From: Halichondria panicea
Lineage: Eukaryota > Porifera > Demospongiae > Suberitida > Halichondriidae
Length of the DNA stretch: 64,000 nt
Direction: 5' to 3'
NCBI RefSeq assembly: GCF_963675165.1
Contig: NC_087386.1
Coordinates: 3,520,169-3,584,168, forward strand
This document shows, one piece after another, positions 22,354 to 32,743 of this stretch. A model generated the notes under the pieces. That model saw nothing but the letters and a program-made list of their open reading frames with translations. It did no database searches and had not been told where the DNA came from. The translations under genes were made by a program, and so were the position numbers. Each line of letters opens with the position of its first letter. Within the stretch, counting starts at the first letter, position 1.

Positions 22354-23700
22354 TCACCAGCCGATGCACTGATCCAAAGTCGTCCGATAGTACGATCGCT
22401 CGAGTTGCACCAGTGTCAAGTGATCCTTGAGCGTGAAGACTCTCGGGATCGTTGACTGCTCGCAATACGGCTGTACTATTTTTTTGGCACACCCAGCACA
22501 GGTCATCATTGGCTTCATCAGAACAAGGTATGGTAGTAATTGCTGCCATAGTCGACAAAAAGTCCGCTTGCTTGTACTGGATGGCAGCAGCTTGATATCA
22601 GAGCCCACTGTACCCAGGTACTCGCCCGGGCAAAAGAACTCCGCTCGCCTCCGAATAGTTCAAGAGGAATATCTTCATGAGATAACGTGTTCTTGGGAAG
22701 AAGGCGGTGCGTGTTCCCGTGCATTGAGATCAGATTGTCCACACCTGTTGGAAATTTGCAATGATGGTGTTTTGTATGTTCTCCTTTGCTAGTCTTTAAC
22801 TCACCAACAGTGTTGAGGAACCGATACATACGAGCGCACACAGGCGCACACAGGGTGTCCTTGATGATGGTAGGCAGTCCCCGGGTGCCTCGATTCCGTT
22901 ACCACCTGTTCCGACCTGTTTATTGAAGCCATCAGTTATCAGTTATCAGTTGCCCCAACAACACCATGTCCAAGTCATGCTTGGTTAACTCAAAACAACT
23001 ACATCGCATCGCTAGCAGGTACTCGATGGTGTAGTGTTTTGAGCAGTCAGTTCCCTTGTTTTTGTGGCAGCCACATGAACGAAAATTTCCACAGTCCCGC
23101 TTCTCCAGCTCCTCTGGAGTGAGTGCCCTCGGTGTGGTGGGAGGCAGATTCCGGGGTAGTCTGGAAAGGGCCATCATCTAACTGCTGCTGGGACGTTAGT
23201 GGTTGGACATCGTTCTCATCCTCATCACTAACGCCTGAAAAAATGTTTCATGTCACTTATTGCATTTATTCGTTCAGGAGGACTGCCACCTTGTTGCTGA
23301 CTACCACTGGCACCTGAAATAAAGTTTGTTGCACCTGTTACTTATTGCATTTTGTTTATTTAAGATTTGCAGAAAGCTTACCTCTGTCATGAGGACTCAT
23401 GAGGGTCCGTCCATCCATGTCCAACCCATAGTCATCTGAAAACATTAATGCTAATAATTATTTTTTTTGTTAGCATACCTGTGAAGTTGGGACTCTCATC
23501 ATGATCATGAGATGGTTCATCTTCTATTATTGTTTCAATGTAATACCATCTTCAGACGTCGTCCTCTATGACCTTGAGTAGTTCTGATTGGTCACTCTGT
23601 ACCATTTCATTAATGGCCTGTGCAGCTTTCTTAGAGCTTTTTAAAGAGTTGCCAAGAAGATGCATGCAAGTCTTGCATGCAGCTCGCACAAACCTAGAAT
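22354..23700 (-). pseudogene. Uncharacterised invertebrate transposase-like protein, N-terminal two-thirds
   Basis: Minus-strand blocks in order are MHLLGNSLKSSKKAAQAINE (from about 23662), EDEPSHDHDESPNFTG before a gtatg donor (about 23485), DMDGRTLMSPHDRG before gtaagc (about 23385), a GASGSQQQGG exon (about 23310), LTPEELEKRDCGNFRSCGCH then a Cys/His-rich stretch, LDMVLLGQL, VCARMYRFLNTVGELK (about 22840), SMHGNTHRLLPKNTLSHEDI, SGVLLPGRVPGYS, DIKLLPSSTSKRT and CRLWQQLLPYLVLMKPM. It ends in a Cys-x2-Cys knuckle and LVQLERSYYRTTLDQC. The order matches from memory a repeated protein of cnidarians, fishes and sponges whose C-terminal half (absent here) contains a conserved HADNC-type motif, hence transposase-like. 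At least four frame changes beyond the introns mark it as dead. Confidence 0.5.
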
Positions 23701-25148
23701 TCCCCTTGACGACGGAATACTTTCGGATATTTCTCCGTGTTACGTGAAGTTAATTTCGTGATTGTGCAACGTTTTAGTGGCTGTCTTTAGACTGCTCGCT
23801 TGGCCGCGTTTTTAAGTCTAAAAACTTTGCACAAGTGTAGAGGAGGCAAATCAGAAGGTGGGAAAAATCAGCAAGTTTATATTTTGTGTCATAAATGTTT
23901 TTATTAGTTTGCGCGATAAGGGTCGCCTTTTCTGTTTTTGATTTCTGTTTTTGAAGCCTTCTCCGTGTTCGTGCCTTCTCCGTCCCTTGTGGCATTAATT
24001 TTAATAATTTTTATCAGTGTTTAATTATCATCTTGCAGGGGGGTCTGATTCTGAAGTCACCTGCAGAGAGGGAGGAACAAGGGCTCCATCAACGGCATTG
24101 TGAGCCTCAAGTTGTGAGCCTCAAGTTCATCTGCATCTGGGGTTTACCACTTACTCAGAATTATTGCTGTCAACATCTAGCAGCATCGAGTTGGTGTTGG
24201 TGGTATCTACCCCTCTTTCTACCCCTCTACCCCTCTTTCTACTTCTACATTGTTCTGTGTCTCGTGTTGTGATATTTCAGTGAAAACAACCTTGTTCCTC
24301 ACAGCAATGAGAGCTCTCACCTCTAACAGCAGTGCCCCACGGGACTTTTTATCACTTGAACCACACAAATTCTAACTAGCTGTTTACACGGCGCCTAACC
24401 CGGATCAGGCCGTTTACACGAACACGGATTACGATTCAAAAGGCCTCGTGTAAACTGTTTTGGCATTCTACATTCTCAGTATCAAAATAATTAATTCTAC
24501 GTGAGTTATGTGCTTCCTCTTATCTACGATGTGGTTCATCTAGCTGACCTTTGTACTGTGTACGTTACTGTGTACGTAACTACAGTAACTACTAGCTAGC
24601 TAGGTAGGTGCTCCAGCACCCTGAGCACCCGTGCTTAGCTGAAGTTTCAAGTCAGAGTGAACTTAATTATGGTAAATGACTGTGCTGTGCTGTTTAATGC
24701 ATGTAAAAACAAACTTCAAAACGTAAGCTGTTGTGATTTTTAAATTGTAAAGAGCGAATATTCTATGGATAATGGATAATAATTATGAGGTTTTGTGAAG
24801 TCCCTTCACACCGTGCTGTTCTTTGCTCTAAAGGAGAGCAGAAGTATCAAGGTATCAAGTTATCAGTAAGAATGAACTAGTAATAACAGCTGTTTTATGT
24901 AAGGTCTGGCATAAAGTTGGAATAACGCTGCTGTTTAGGTAGGTGAGAAATTGATTGTTTTATTCAGGAATAATTATTATAGGTGGAGCGCTGTTAATGG
25001 AGCAGAAATCAAGCAGAAATCAAACATGCAGAGGGTACCAAACGATGTAACTATTTTGTACACTTTCTTAGTCTCTTAGATTAGGTTTTACTTAGTTCGT
25101 ATCATCTTGTAACACTTATATGCATGTATGCATGTCATGTGAGCATTT
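23700..25148. other. Gene-free stretch
   Basis: No recognised coding. A basic open frame on the minus strand at 23774-23995 (MPQGTEKARTRRRLQKQKSK) could be a first exon, but nothing supports it. 24390-24480 contains repeated 'gtttacacg' / 'cgtgtaaac' pieces around acccggatcaggcc, possibly a small MITE. Confidence 0.35.
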
Positions 25149-25490
25149 TCATCGACTTTCTTTGTAAACTGTGAGCAGTTTAAGGTTACGAAGTTTAAGG
25201 TTACGATGCTCATTATAGAACACCTTGCAAATACACAGTGTGTTTGTGAGTACCTGGGCGTTGTGCGTACCAAAGAGCCCTTTTGCCCAGAGAATGGCTT
25301 CCTCATCAGGTGAGATTGGTTCTGCTTGTTTCTTAGATACTCCCAAACCCGTTCCATGAAGGCGCTTCATCTCTGCATCCAAAGTGCTTCGAAAGTTCCC
25401 AAACCTAGGATCAAGCAGAAGTGCGACTGTTTCCAACCCTGAATGAACAGACAAAGAGAGAAGATCCAACTCCCTATTGGTTTGAACTCC
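25149..25490 (-). pseudogene. Crypton-like tyrosine-recombinase element exon (DUF3504-type)
   Basis: After a ctttgcag acceptor at 25490, the frame reads GVQTNRELDLLSLSVHSGLE, then LLLDPRFGNFRSTLDAEMKR, LHGTGLGVSKKQAEPISPDE and EAILWAKGLFGTHNAQVLTN. The pattern LDAxMKxLxxxGLG..KKQAEPIxxxEExxLWxKGxxGxHNxQxLxNT is diagnostic, from memory, of Crypton-derived proteins such as the ZMYM/KIAA1958-type DUF3504 domain. These are related to tyrosine recombinases that integrate DNA. The frame deteriorates after QVLTNT: the expected continuation (VFYNxxxF..R.GxEHRxLR) is shortened to VFYNEHRNLKLRN. The catalytic Tyr region is absent. A helicase-element fragment begins 45 bp upstream at 25535, in what may be its intron. 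Confidence 0.6.
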
Positions 25491-25534
25491 TGCAAAGTAA
25501 TAATTTTAATTAATACTCGGGAGCATCCACACTC

Positions 25535-25730
25535 AGCCTCGATTCCAAGCCGCTGAGAAAGGCGGCCTGGTATACACTGTTTACGCATGCGCCAGAATCT
25601 GGTATATTTCTTATTCCGCATTAGTTTGTATTCCGCATTAGTTTGTAAAACATTGATATCCGTTTCTTGAAAAAAAGAAATCTAGTCCAAGTTGTGTAAT
25701 GGCTGCTACCTTCTCTTCTGCTCTCGCGTA
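25535..25730 (+). mobile_element. RecQ-helicase element, copy C (5' end only)
   Basis: Starts agcctcgattccaagccgct and matches the first 230 bp of the complete element at 30257, including 'ggcctggtatacactgttta' and the helicase start atggctgctaccttctcttc. It ends abruptly at ctctcgcgta, where the MITE E sequence begins. The same base is the junction on the opposite side in copy B. Confidence 0.85.
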
Positions 25731-26191
25731 TGGGTCATTCATTCCATGTGAGATCAACACGAAAATCGGATGACCCCCTCAGATTTCCTCGAAACTTGTA
25801 GTCGGTGTTGAGATATTAAACCACAACAAAAATTTTTGGTTGAAGTTTCATGGCTTCGTGGTTATAGTGTGGCAAAAATGTGTGTGGCAAAAATGTGAGG
25901 TTTCTTGCAATTTTGACCTACACTGCATCATGCAAATGTTCATTTCTCATGAAGTGATTGCTGTTATGAGAAACTAATTGTATGTAGTTGTAGCATAAGT
26001 ATTAGGCTTTTATTTGATATGCACAAAATGTGCTTTCTAGTGAGGTTAGGGTCAAAGATTAACCTTCGACTCAAGTGTTGAGGCGTTCTTATATTTTGGT
26101 TATATGTTGTGATAACATTCCTCTTTATTCCTCTTTATTCCATTTGGGAAATACAGCGCTCTCAGTAACTAGTGGTTGCACTAAGTACACA
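25731..26191 (+). mobile_element. MITE family E, copy 1
   Basis: Starts tgggtcattcattccatgtg and is colinear with 42822-43189: agatcaacacgaaaatc, cagatttcctcgaaactt, gttgagatattaaaccacaa, tatttgatatgcacaaaatg, cagcgctctcagtaactagt. The base pair preceding it is TA. An 18-bp near-tandem (gtgtggcaaaaatg) and a cctctttatt duplication are specific to this copy. No coding. Confidence 0.8.
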
Positions 26192-26286
26192 CAATATCAC
26201 GTAGGGTCGCAAGGCTTTTGCATCATGTTTTAGCATAGTGGTAGACATTTTTTGAGAGTCGCACTTTCTTGTGTTAATTTCTAAGT

Positions 26287-26622
26287 GTGAAGTGCATTAT
26301 TAAGAGCAGCTCAGTCAAAATGGCAACTGCATGGAGAACTAACTGTTGTAATCCGTTTGAAAGGCCTGGCCATGCTGTTCACAAGAAAAGCCTTCGACCA
26401 GTTACCACAAGCATGCGCAAGAAAAACCCTCAACTCTGTCTTTTAGAAGGGTCAAGAATTTGTGACAGATGTCGCAAACAGCTAGCACAAATTATTTCTA
26501 AGACTCCCTTATTGGCTGAAACTGAACACTCAACCTCACCTTCACCTCAATCATCCTCTTCGATTGCATCACCCGAGGTACCAGAACTAGATCACGAAGA
26601 GAAAAGACTTGGCTTCCTGTAA
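26287..26622 (+). CDS. N-terminal exon of a transposase-like protein (WRTNCCNPF family)
   Basis: The likely start is the internal Met in MATAWRTNCCNPFERPGHAV (about 26320). It continues HKKSLRPVTTSMRKKNPQLC and SRICDRCRKQLAQI, with a Ser/Pro-rich end closing at a stop at 26620. The CCNPF...H...LR.VT...K.P......ICxxCRKxL pattern is the N-terminal zinc-binding part, from memory, of the same protein family whose C-terminal body is at 43.3-45.2 kb on the other strand (GKKDFVSV, DFSENYAF). Here only this exon remains, bounded upstream by MITE E and downstream by AT-rich DNA. It is intact as an open frame, but a complete gene is not present. Confidence 0.5.
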   Translation: MKCIIKSSSVKMATAWRTNCCNPFERPGHAVHKKSLRPVTTSMRKKNPQLCLLEGSRICDRCRKQLAQIISKTPLLAETEHSTSPSPQSSSSIASPEVPELDHEEKRLGFL

Positions 26623-27084
26623 TAATTAATGAGCATCAATATATGCGCGTTGCATGCATATACGTATATTAATTATTATATATGCATGTGTGCTGGATAC
26701 CGATCCACTGATTGCAGAGTTCAAATGAAATTCGATAAAAATTGCGTTATATACGCTAAGTATAATAATTATTGTTCCAGCATGCATATATAATAATTAT
26801 ATGCATTATATAGTAAGCATGTTGTAGCTCACCTCTAAATTAGCTGTTTTGAGTGAAAATTGCGTGAAAATTGCTCTCTTTGCTGAGCTGTTATAAGGCT
26901 GTTTTGCACCAATCTTGGTGCACATGCCCTTTAGTTGAGACTGTCCTTCTTTGAGGGATAAGAGCATGGATCCCACATCGGCATGCATGCATGTGCAATC
27001 ATCAAAACAATAATAACTAGAGCACTTCACTGGAGTTGCAGCCACCCCCTCTCTTCTCAACTTAGGCCCACTACAGCTTTGACC
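26623..27084. other. AT-rich gene-free stretch
   Basis: Dense atatgcat-type palindromes at 26640-26820. The minus-strand frame 27060-26806 has no recognised motif. Confidence 0.35.
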
Positions 27085-27598
27085 AGGTGTGTGTGTGGTG
27101 TGGGGGGGGGGGAGGAGTTGAAACGAATGTAACTAAGTGTGTGTGTGTGGGAAGAATGAATGTAAAGAATGTAACGAAGTATGTGTGTGTGTGTATGGGA
27201 GGAGTTGGAACGAGTGTGTGCCAACGAGTGTGTGCGTGTGTGTGTGTATGTGTCTGTGTGGGAGGAGTTGAGTAACTAAGTATGATTGTGTGTGCGTGTG
27301 TGTGTGTGTGTGTGTGGGAAGAGTTGGTGTGTGTGTGTATGTGTCTGTGTGGGAGGAGTTGAGTGGGAGGAGTTGAAACGAATGTAACTAAGTGTGTGTA
27401 GGTGTGTGTGTGTGGGAAGAGTTGGAGAGTTGGAACGAATGTAACTAAGTATGTGTGTGTGTGTGGGAGGAGTTGGAACGAGTGTGTGTGTGTGTATGTG
27501 TCTGTGTGGTGTATGTGTGCGAGCGTGTGCGTGTGTGGGAAGAGTTGGAACGAGTGTGTGTGTGTGTGTGTGTATGTGTCTGTGTGGGAGGAGTTGAT
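27085..27598 (+). repeat. GT-rich minisatellite with GGGAGGAGTTG spacer
   Basis: Blocks of (GT)n alternate with gggaggagttg and gaacgaatgtaactaagtat. About 10 irregular units of 40-80 bp. The GT phase and spacer length vary, so it is a compound satellite. It is distinct from the CCCCCTG-type arrays on the right. Confidence 0.85.
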
Positions 27599-28660
27599 CT
27601 TGCTGGTCTACCTTGTCATCAAAACAGTCAGCTGCATAACATCCATTTCATCGCTTGTTCAAACAAAGTTGATTGTATGGAGATGTCTGGAGCAATTGTG
27701 TCAGACGGCATTGTCATGTATGACTCTACTCTCAAACAAAATGTTCTTGTCTTTGCTCCCGTTATTGCAGCCGTTATTGCAGCTTTGGCTGACAATCCAA
27801 GGCTCACCTGGGAAGTGGTGCAAACCTCTTTTGTCGTATGTGTATGGTAAGTATACTATTTGTACACGTACAAATACAGGCACAATGCAGTGCATGGTCA
27901 TACTTACAGGTAAACAAGCGTGAGGATCCAACGATTGGCAGAACAAAGCAGTTGCCACATTCAATGCATCAAAAATCAGCCATTTGAAACAGGGAAAATT
28001 GAGACACGAAAGCATTTCGGAATGGAAGAGATCGATAATCCCCTATTCCACGTTTCTATATGTATGTGTATGGTGGTTACATGTACATGATACGTGTTTT
28101 GGATCGAGTCAAGTGCATGTAACTTACAATTATTAAGATTGCATAATATCCAGCTATGGTACACGAACTTTGCCAACACACGACAGGTCAACTCTTGTGG
28201 AGACACTACACACAATTCTCCTTGGACCATACAAGTACCCCCTTATCCCACAACTCACAGCAGCTCAGACGCCAGCACTTCCGGGAAAGTCCTTGGCAAT
28301 ATCGTCAGCTATCACAAGTTACAAGGCTTTGTCTCAGATTGCGTTGTTTGTGTTTTGAGTTTGGCTTGCTCTTTCAAAGGTACATGTGCATTACAAGTAT
28401 ATAAATTACATAACCTTATAATGCAAATTTGTACTTGTACGTGTACATGTATGCATGTAGGTATTCAGAATTGCCTACTGTGTACCATTCACAGAGGATA
28501 AAGTACACCAGATATGACAGCACTTTGTGGCCACCGTAAAAGAAAACATGCCTGAAATGCTGAAAAAACAAGAAGTTCACCTGCTACTCCATCTTCCGGA
28601 AAGTATGAAAGAGTTTGGTCCCCCATAATCTTTTAACACAGAAAGGTATAACAAATTACT
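27599..28660 (+). pseudogene. Tnp2/Plavaka-related transposase pseudogene
   Basis: Plus-strand blocks in order are NIHFIACSNKVDCMEMSGAI, VMYDSTLKQNVLVFAPVIAA and ALADNPRLTWEVVQ (27635-27835), EDPTIGRTKQLPHSM (about 27920), STLVETLHTILLGPYKYPLI (about 28190), a YKALSQIALFVF block (about 28318) and VKENMPEMLKKQEVHLLLHL (about 28530-28595). The central motif VETLHTILLGxxK is typical of the cut-and-paste transposases related to Tnp2/Plavaka that I recall from sponges. Superfamily assignment is tentative. Frames change at least five times, and 27760-27790 contains a tandem gccgttattgca duplication. The 5' end runs straight into the minisatellite, so the N-terminus is missing or was replaced. Confidence 0.55.
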
Positions 28661-28737
28661 GTCCACTGTACATCAATTTTATTCATGCAGGTGTGAGGCT
28701 TTCACAACTCAAATATGAGAAACTACAATGTATACGA

Positions 28738-28890
28738 TCGATGCCAAAAGTTCAAGTCTAAAATTATGGCCGCAAGTCAGCAGAGCCTTGCAGCTCTCTG
28801 CTCACTCTACCAATAGCCAGCGTTTTAATGCAGAGCAAACTACTAAGTAGAGTAGTAACACCCAGTGAACAAGTTTTGCTACGGACTGGT
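28738..28890 (+). repeat. Dispersed repeat family R1, copy 2
   Basis: Partner of 640-795, same orientation, with the core gagccttgcagctctc and actactaagtagagtag. It lies immediately 5' of the SHOCT-tail pseudogene B and may be its 5' region. Confidence 0.7.
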
Positions 28891-29352
28891 GAGCCACCTT
28901 CCAAAAAGAGAAAAACTGATGGCCAGGCTGTTGTTTCAGACACAGTAGTGGATGACGAAAATTTTAAGAAACTCAAGGAAAAACATCGCTGAGATTGTGG
29001 GCCAAACTGTTCAGCAAAGGACGATATGATGACTTTGAAAACGTCCCTCCCATCCCTCTACTGCAAGATGACTCTTCATTATCTACAAAAAAGAAGAAGA
29101 ATTGCGCCTCAGATGCACTGGTTGATGCTGTTACAGCTTTTGCGCAAGTGTTTTAAGTCACCAAACGTAACACCCCAGAAAATCAGCAGCCCTACTCAGA
29201 TCTCTTCTAAGCTGTCATCAATGAAGTACGCCCAGCTGCGCCGCAGCAGTTTGGAAGACCTAAAAACGCTGAAGAACTTGTGTGAAGAAGATATTATATC
29301 TGAGAGTGAATTTGCTGAAGAAAAGGAGCGTATTTTGACCACACTAAAGTAA
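28880..29352 (+). pseudogene. SHOCT-tail mobile-element protein, copy B
   Basis: Reads PPSKKRKTDGQAVVSDTVVD, DDENFKKLKEKHR, then (shifted) LWAKLFSKGRYDDFENVPPI with PLLQDDS, then DALVDAVTAFAQVF. After another shift comes ISSKLSSMKYAQLRRSSLED, then LKTLKNLCEEDIISESEFAE and EKERILTTLK with a stop at 29352. The block LWAxM..G.H.xxxxxPPxIP and the following SxxxALxxAxTA match copy A at 19.7-20.2 kb. The last 40 residues (LxxLkxLxxxgiIsexEFxxxKxxIL) have the pattern of a SHOCT domain, a short C-terminal helical hairpin. The C-terminal frame is open for 108 codons, so this tail is well preserved compared with the rest. Confidence 0.5.
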
Positions 29353-29458
29353 GAACCACACTAAAGTAAGAAATTGTACACTATACTTTTAAAATACCTC
29401 TGTGATTGGGATAATTATTGTTATAACTGATTGAGCAATAATTGTTATTCGTCATTAA

Positions 29459-30256
29459 TCAAACATAACCAGAATGTTGTTGATTGATGTGAATGCATGC
29501 AAATATGTCCAGTAGGTATTCATTTGCTTTTAAAGTTGACTTCACTTTTGCCTCAATGGGGTTCAAGTCCGGACTGTAGGGGGGGAGGAAATGCAAAAGG
29601 GCTCCTGTTGACTCAATAAGATCAACCACACCATTTGCATGATGCATTATCTAATACAACAACACTATGAGGATTGCTGCCATTAAATGGCTTTAATTGT
29701 GGGAGCAAAGATTGGCGAACATAGTGCTTAAAGTTGTCACCAGCCACAGAAGTAGTATATGTGTAACAGTCCAGAAGGCCTTCCATAGATATAGCTGCAA
29801 TAGCAGAAACTCTTTGCCCGCGCACAAGTAGCTTAGTTGATACAGCAGGTCTGCCCCTTATGCTGTATCCATATCTCCTCAAGCAGTTCCTTCTGTCTGC
29901 TCCAGTTTCATCTACAAAAACAAACATTTGAGGGTGGCCACGAAAAACTTGCATGTCAAGGAGGTACTCTGCCCTCAGTAATTCACTCCTCTGCTTTGCT
30001 ACGATTTTTGCCGTGTGATGCTCCAAATTGTGCTGGTGTCCACATTGGTTCCGGTCTCTTGAATTAGAGTCTGCTGTATCTCACGTAGAAACACGTCTCA
30101 GCAATTGTTTCCAAGATGATGTCTCTGTTAAACTAGCTGTTCCGGTGTTTGGAGGATATACTTTCTTTTCAACATTGCCAGAAGTATTGAACAAAGATAC
30201 AGTTCTGCTCACTGTAGATAAGTCAACACAGAGATTTTGTGCTACAGTTTCAACCC
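29459..30256 (-). pseudogene. IS630-Tc1-type (DDE_3) transposase gene, 3' part, split by helicase element
   Basis: Reading the minus strand: RVETVAQNLCVDLSTVSRTV (helix-turn-helix), LFNTSGNVEKKVYPPNTG, then MEHHTAKIVAKQRSELLRAE, FVFVDETGADRRN (first Asp), RYGYSIRGRP, VSAIAAISMEGLLDCYTYT and HSVVVLDNASC (second Asp). A small deletion at about 29640 shifts the frame, which resumes as HHANGVVDLIEST, LLHFLPPYSPDLNPIE (third residue Glu) and HINQQHSGYV. All three catalytic acids of this transposase class are present. Its first exon-equivalent, EPKRTKADLRWRIVYQVEG, lies at 32744-32860, beyond the 2.48-kb helicase element that inserted between VEG and RVETV. One microdeletion and the insertion are the visible lesions, so this copy died relatively recently. 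Confidence 0.85.
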
Positions 30257-30455
30257 TAGCCTCGATTCCAAGCCGCTGAGAAAGACGGCCTGGTATACAC
30301 TGTTTACGCATGCGCCAGAATTACCCAGAATCTGGGTAATCGTAAATTGCAGTATATTTATCAGTATTCTTATTCCGCATTAGTTTGTAAAACATTGATA
30401 TCCGTTTCATTTATAATGATGTCATTGAAAAAAGAAATCTAGTCCAAGTTGTGTA

Positions 30456-31110
30456 ATGGCTGCTACCTTCTCTTCTGCTCTCGCGTACGTGTTATCCTGT
30501 GTTGGAAAACCAGGTCTAGTCTTGAAAGACAAGCAGCTGGAGGCGTTGAAGTGTCTGTACGCTGGTGTTTATGTGGGTACCCTACCGACCGGCTATGGCA
30601 AGTCCCAGAGCGAGAGCAAGTCCATCTGCTTTCCAGACACTCCCTTTCTTGATTGATGTGAAGCTTGACAGGACCAGTGCACCTCTCTCTGAAAGAAGTG
30701 TTGTGATGGTGATTTCTCCTCTTGTTTCTCTGAGTGAAGCCATCTTCAAAGTGTTGGTGTGTCTGTTTGACGTTCAGTGCCATTCTCTCTGGAAGGAAGT
30801 ATTGTTTGTGACATTTGCTGAAAATTGGTCACAGAGTAAGTACGTGGTATCTGGTCCGAGAACTGTGTGGCCTGAATGTGTTTACAATCCGAGGGACTTG
30901 TGTGTATCCGATCCGAGGGACTTGTTGCTTGAGTGTGTATTAATGGATAGTGCTTTCAATGGTAAATCTATCCGACTAGAAAAACATTTGCAATGTGAAA
31001 AATTGCTAGGATTGGCCAGGGGAACCACAAAAAAGCGTGGGAACAAGAAATCAGACGAGAGCATAACTCCAATCCGTTACAACGTCAATCATGCACATGT
31101 ATACTGGTAG
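30456..31110 (+). pseudogene. RecQ-like helicase, N-terminal part, in element A
   Basis: The start atggctgctacc (30456) gives MAATFSSALAYVLSCVGKPG, VLKDKQLEALKCLYAG and TLPTGYGKS (Walker A, motif I), then an irregular QSESKS insertion, ICFPDTPFLD and a stop. The +1 frame continues DVKLDRTSAPLSERS, MVISPLVSLSEAIF (motif Ia region) and a long tail with LVCLFDVQCH, ending FNGKSIRLEKHLQCEKLLGL and further to 31108. The N-terminal layout (Q before motif I, TGYGKS, ISPLVSL) is RecQ-type SF2. DEAH/motif II, motif III and the second lobe were not seen, so it is truncated and inactive as written. Length is about 200 codons against 500 or more for a complete RecQ core. Confidence 0.65.
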
Positions 31111-31526
31111 TTTTCCCATGTTTTCCCAGCCAATATGCCACGCAATTTTTACTGGTGGAGTGATGACCAATCCCTATATATATTTATTATAAGAATGTGG
31201 GGCACATTATCATGATGATTTGTGATGAATTGATGTTCCTAATACATGCAGTGTTGAGCACAGGTACACACAGTCCATCCATGCGTAGTAACATGCACGG
31301 ACCGTACTGGTGACTGCATGGAATGATGTGGTGGATGGAAGCTGATAGGTGGATCTGGAACACAGTCTATTATTTAATATACTATGTATTGTACATGTTC
31401 ATGACGTTGTAACGGATTGGAGTTATGCTCTCGTCTGATTTCTTGTTCCCACGCTTTTTTGTGGGGAAGTTCCCCTGGCCAATCCTAGCAATTTTTCACA
31501 TTGCAAATGTTTTTCTAGTCGGATTC
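30974..31526. repeat. Inverted repeat inside helicase element A
   Basis: 30974-31090 (cgactagaaaaacatttgca ... cgttacaacgtc) reappears reverse-complemented at 31405-31526, including agacgagagcataactccaa. The arms are about 120 bp and nearly identical (one small difference at ggggaaccacaa/gtggggaagttccc), with a 315-bp spacer. It is absent at the equivalent point of copy B. Confidence 0.8.
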
Positions 31527-31959
31527 CCTTTCTTTTTCAGTACAGTTTACGTATCATGACATGCATAAGTGGAACGTCAAGAGGCAGTACAAGAAGAGAA
31601 GACAGGACTAATCAGATATCTTCTCGAATATCTCTGGACTAATAATTATAGTATAATGAGTAATAATTTATTGCTTGATAATTATGTTGAATTTGCGAAT
31701 CAGTATTAAATGACAGCCATTTTAAGAGCATGATATCTAGCCAGTGCATATAGCATGCCTGTCAGAGAAAGGGAGCTAGAGCTGAACAGTGTGAAGAAAA
31801 GGAACACCTCAGGCTCTGGAAAAGCACTGCTGCACTGATTTTAGGCACACGGTTTTTTAGCCACGCCTATCTATTATTATTGGCCACAACGTAATTGCTG
31901 AGTCATTAAAGATGGCGGAATTGTCTAGGTAAGAGAAATAGAGACTGAGAGGTCATCTG

Positions 31960-32160
31960 CCTCGTGGAAGCAATCGCAAATCTGAAGAAGCGCTTTGTAA
32001 TCCAGGTTGTAGTCGTTTGGAAACCCTGTACAGAATGTCCTGGAGATGGCTGTACTTGGAGTAAATGCTGGGCAAGAAACTTACTTACTTACTTACTCAC
32101 TTACTTACTTACTTACTTAGTCAGTCAGACAAAGAGCGGTGAAACGTCGAAATAGTGCAA
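31960..32160 (+). repeat. (ACTT)n microsatellite
   Basis: 32081-32118 is actt repeated about nine times with one interruption (actc). Nearby frames are without a recognisable motif. Confidence 0.7.
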
Positions 32161-32743
32161 TTTTTAAAATGAAAATATTCATTCATTAAAATGTTTATGG
32201 ATTATGAAATAAGAGATACAAAGAGAGAAAAGGCTAAATAAACTATCTGTTCAGCCAGTTTCTTGATGTGGCCTTTCCCTGCAGAGATAGAACAGTTTGA
32301 ACATGAGTCAAAATAATTGAAATATTGCTAAACACGGGCAAACCCACTGCCAATCCTATGTAAAACCTACTGGTTTTACTAATTGTGTAAATCAATAAGT
32401 AGTCCTCACATTATGTTACGTCACAGCCACTGTACTTATCCACATTTATTTTTTACCCACAGGTTTAACTAAGATTAACTTGTCGCCTGAGTGTGTATCC
32501 GATCCGAGCCTCAAGTTAATGAATAAATCTACAGAGCTGATGTTTTACTTAGCTGTCTCTGTCTACAGTATATACAGAGAGGTAGCCTCTCCTTTTTCTG
32601 TTCTTTATCACAATAAGATAAAATACTGTTTTAACGTTCAATGAGATAAAATACGGTAAATAATAAATTAATTGTCCACCCACGCGCCAACAGTAAATAC
32701 CAGGCCCACTATTCAAGGGCTGGAGTCGAGGCTATTTCAACCC

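Larger units (their letters stand above)
30257..32734 (+). mobile_element. RecQ-helicase DNA transposon, complete copy A (2,478 bp)
   Basis: Ends are inverted: the left begins tagcctcgattccaagccgc and the right, read inward, begins tagcctcgactccagccctt. Both reach ggcctggtat by about base 44. The element is flanked by the 9-bp direct repeat tttcaaccc (30248-30256 and 32735-32743), and the flanks join into one transposase gene. It carries the helicase frame at 30456-31110. The region 30974-32380 is extra compared with copy B and contains an inverted repeat. The 3' UTR-like segment 32480-32734 matches 41582-41830 in inverse orientation. The superfamily is not certain. Confidence 0.85.

Noticed and set aside
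22427-22792. Plus-strand open frame at 22427-22792
   Set aside because: It overlaps minus-strand blocks with clear family motifs (DIKLLPSSTSKRT) and has no motif of its own.
30081-30311. A continuous minus-strand frame joining MRKQCIPGRLSQRLGIEA to RVETVAQNL
   Set aside because: The first 18 residues are the helicase element's terminal repeat read in the wrong sense. The true partner of RVETVAQNL lies at 32744-32865.
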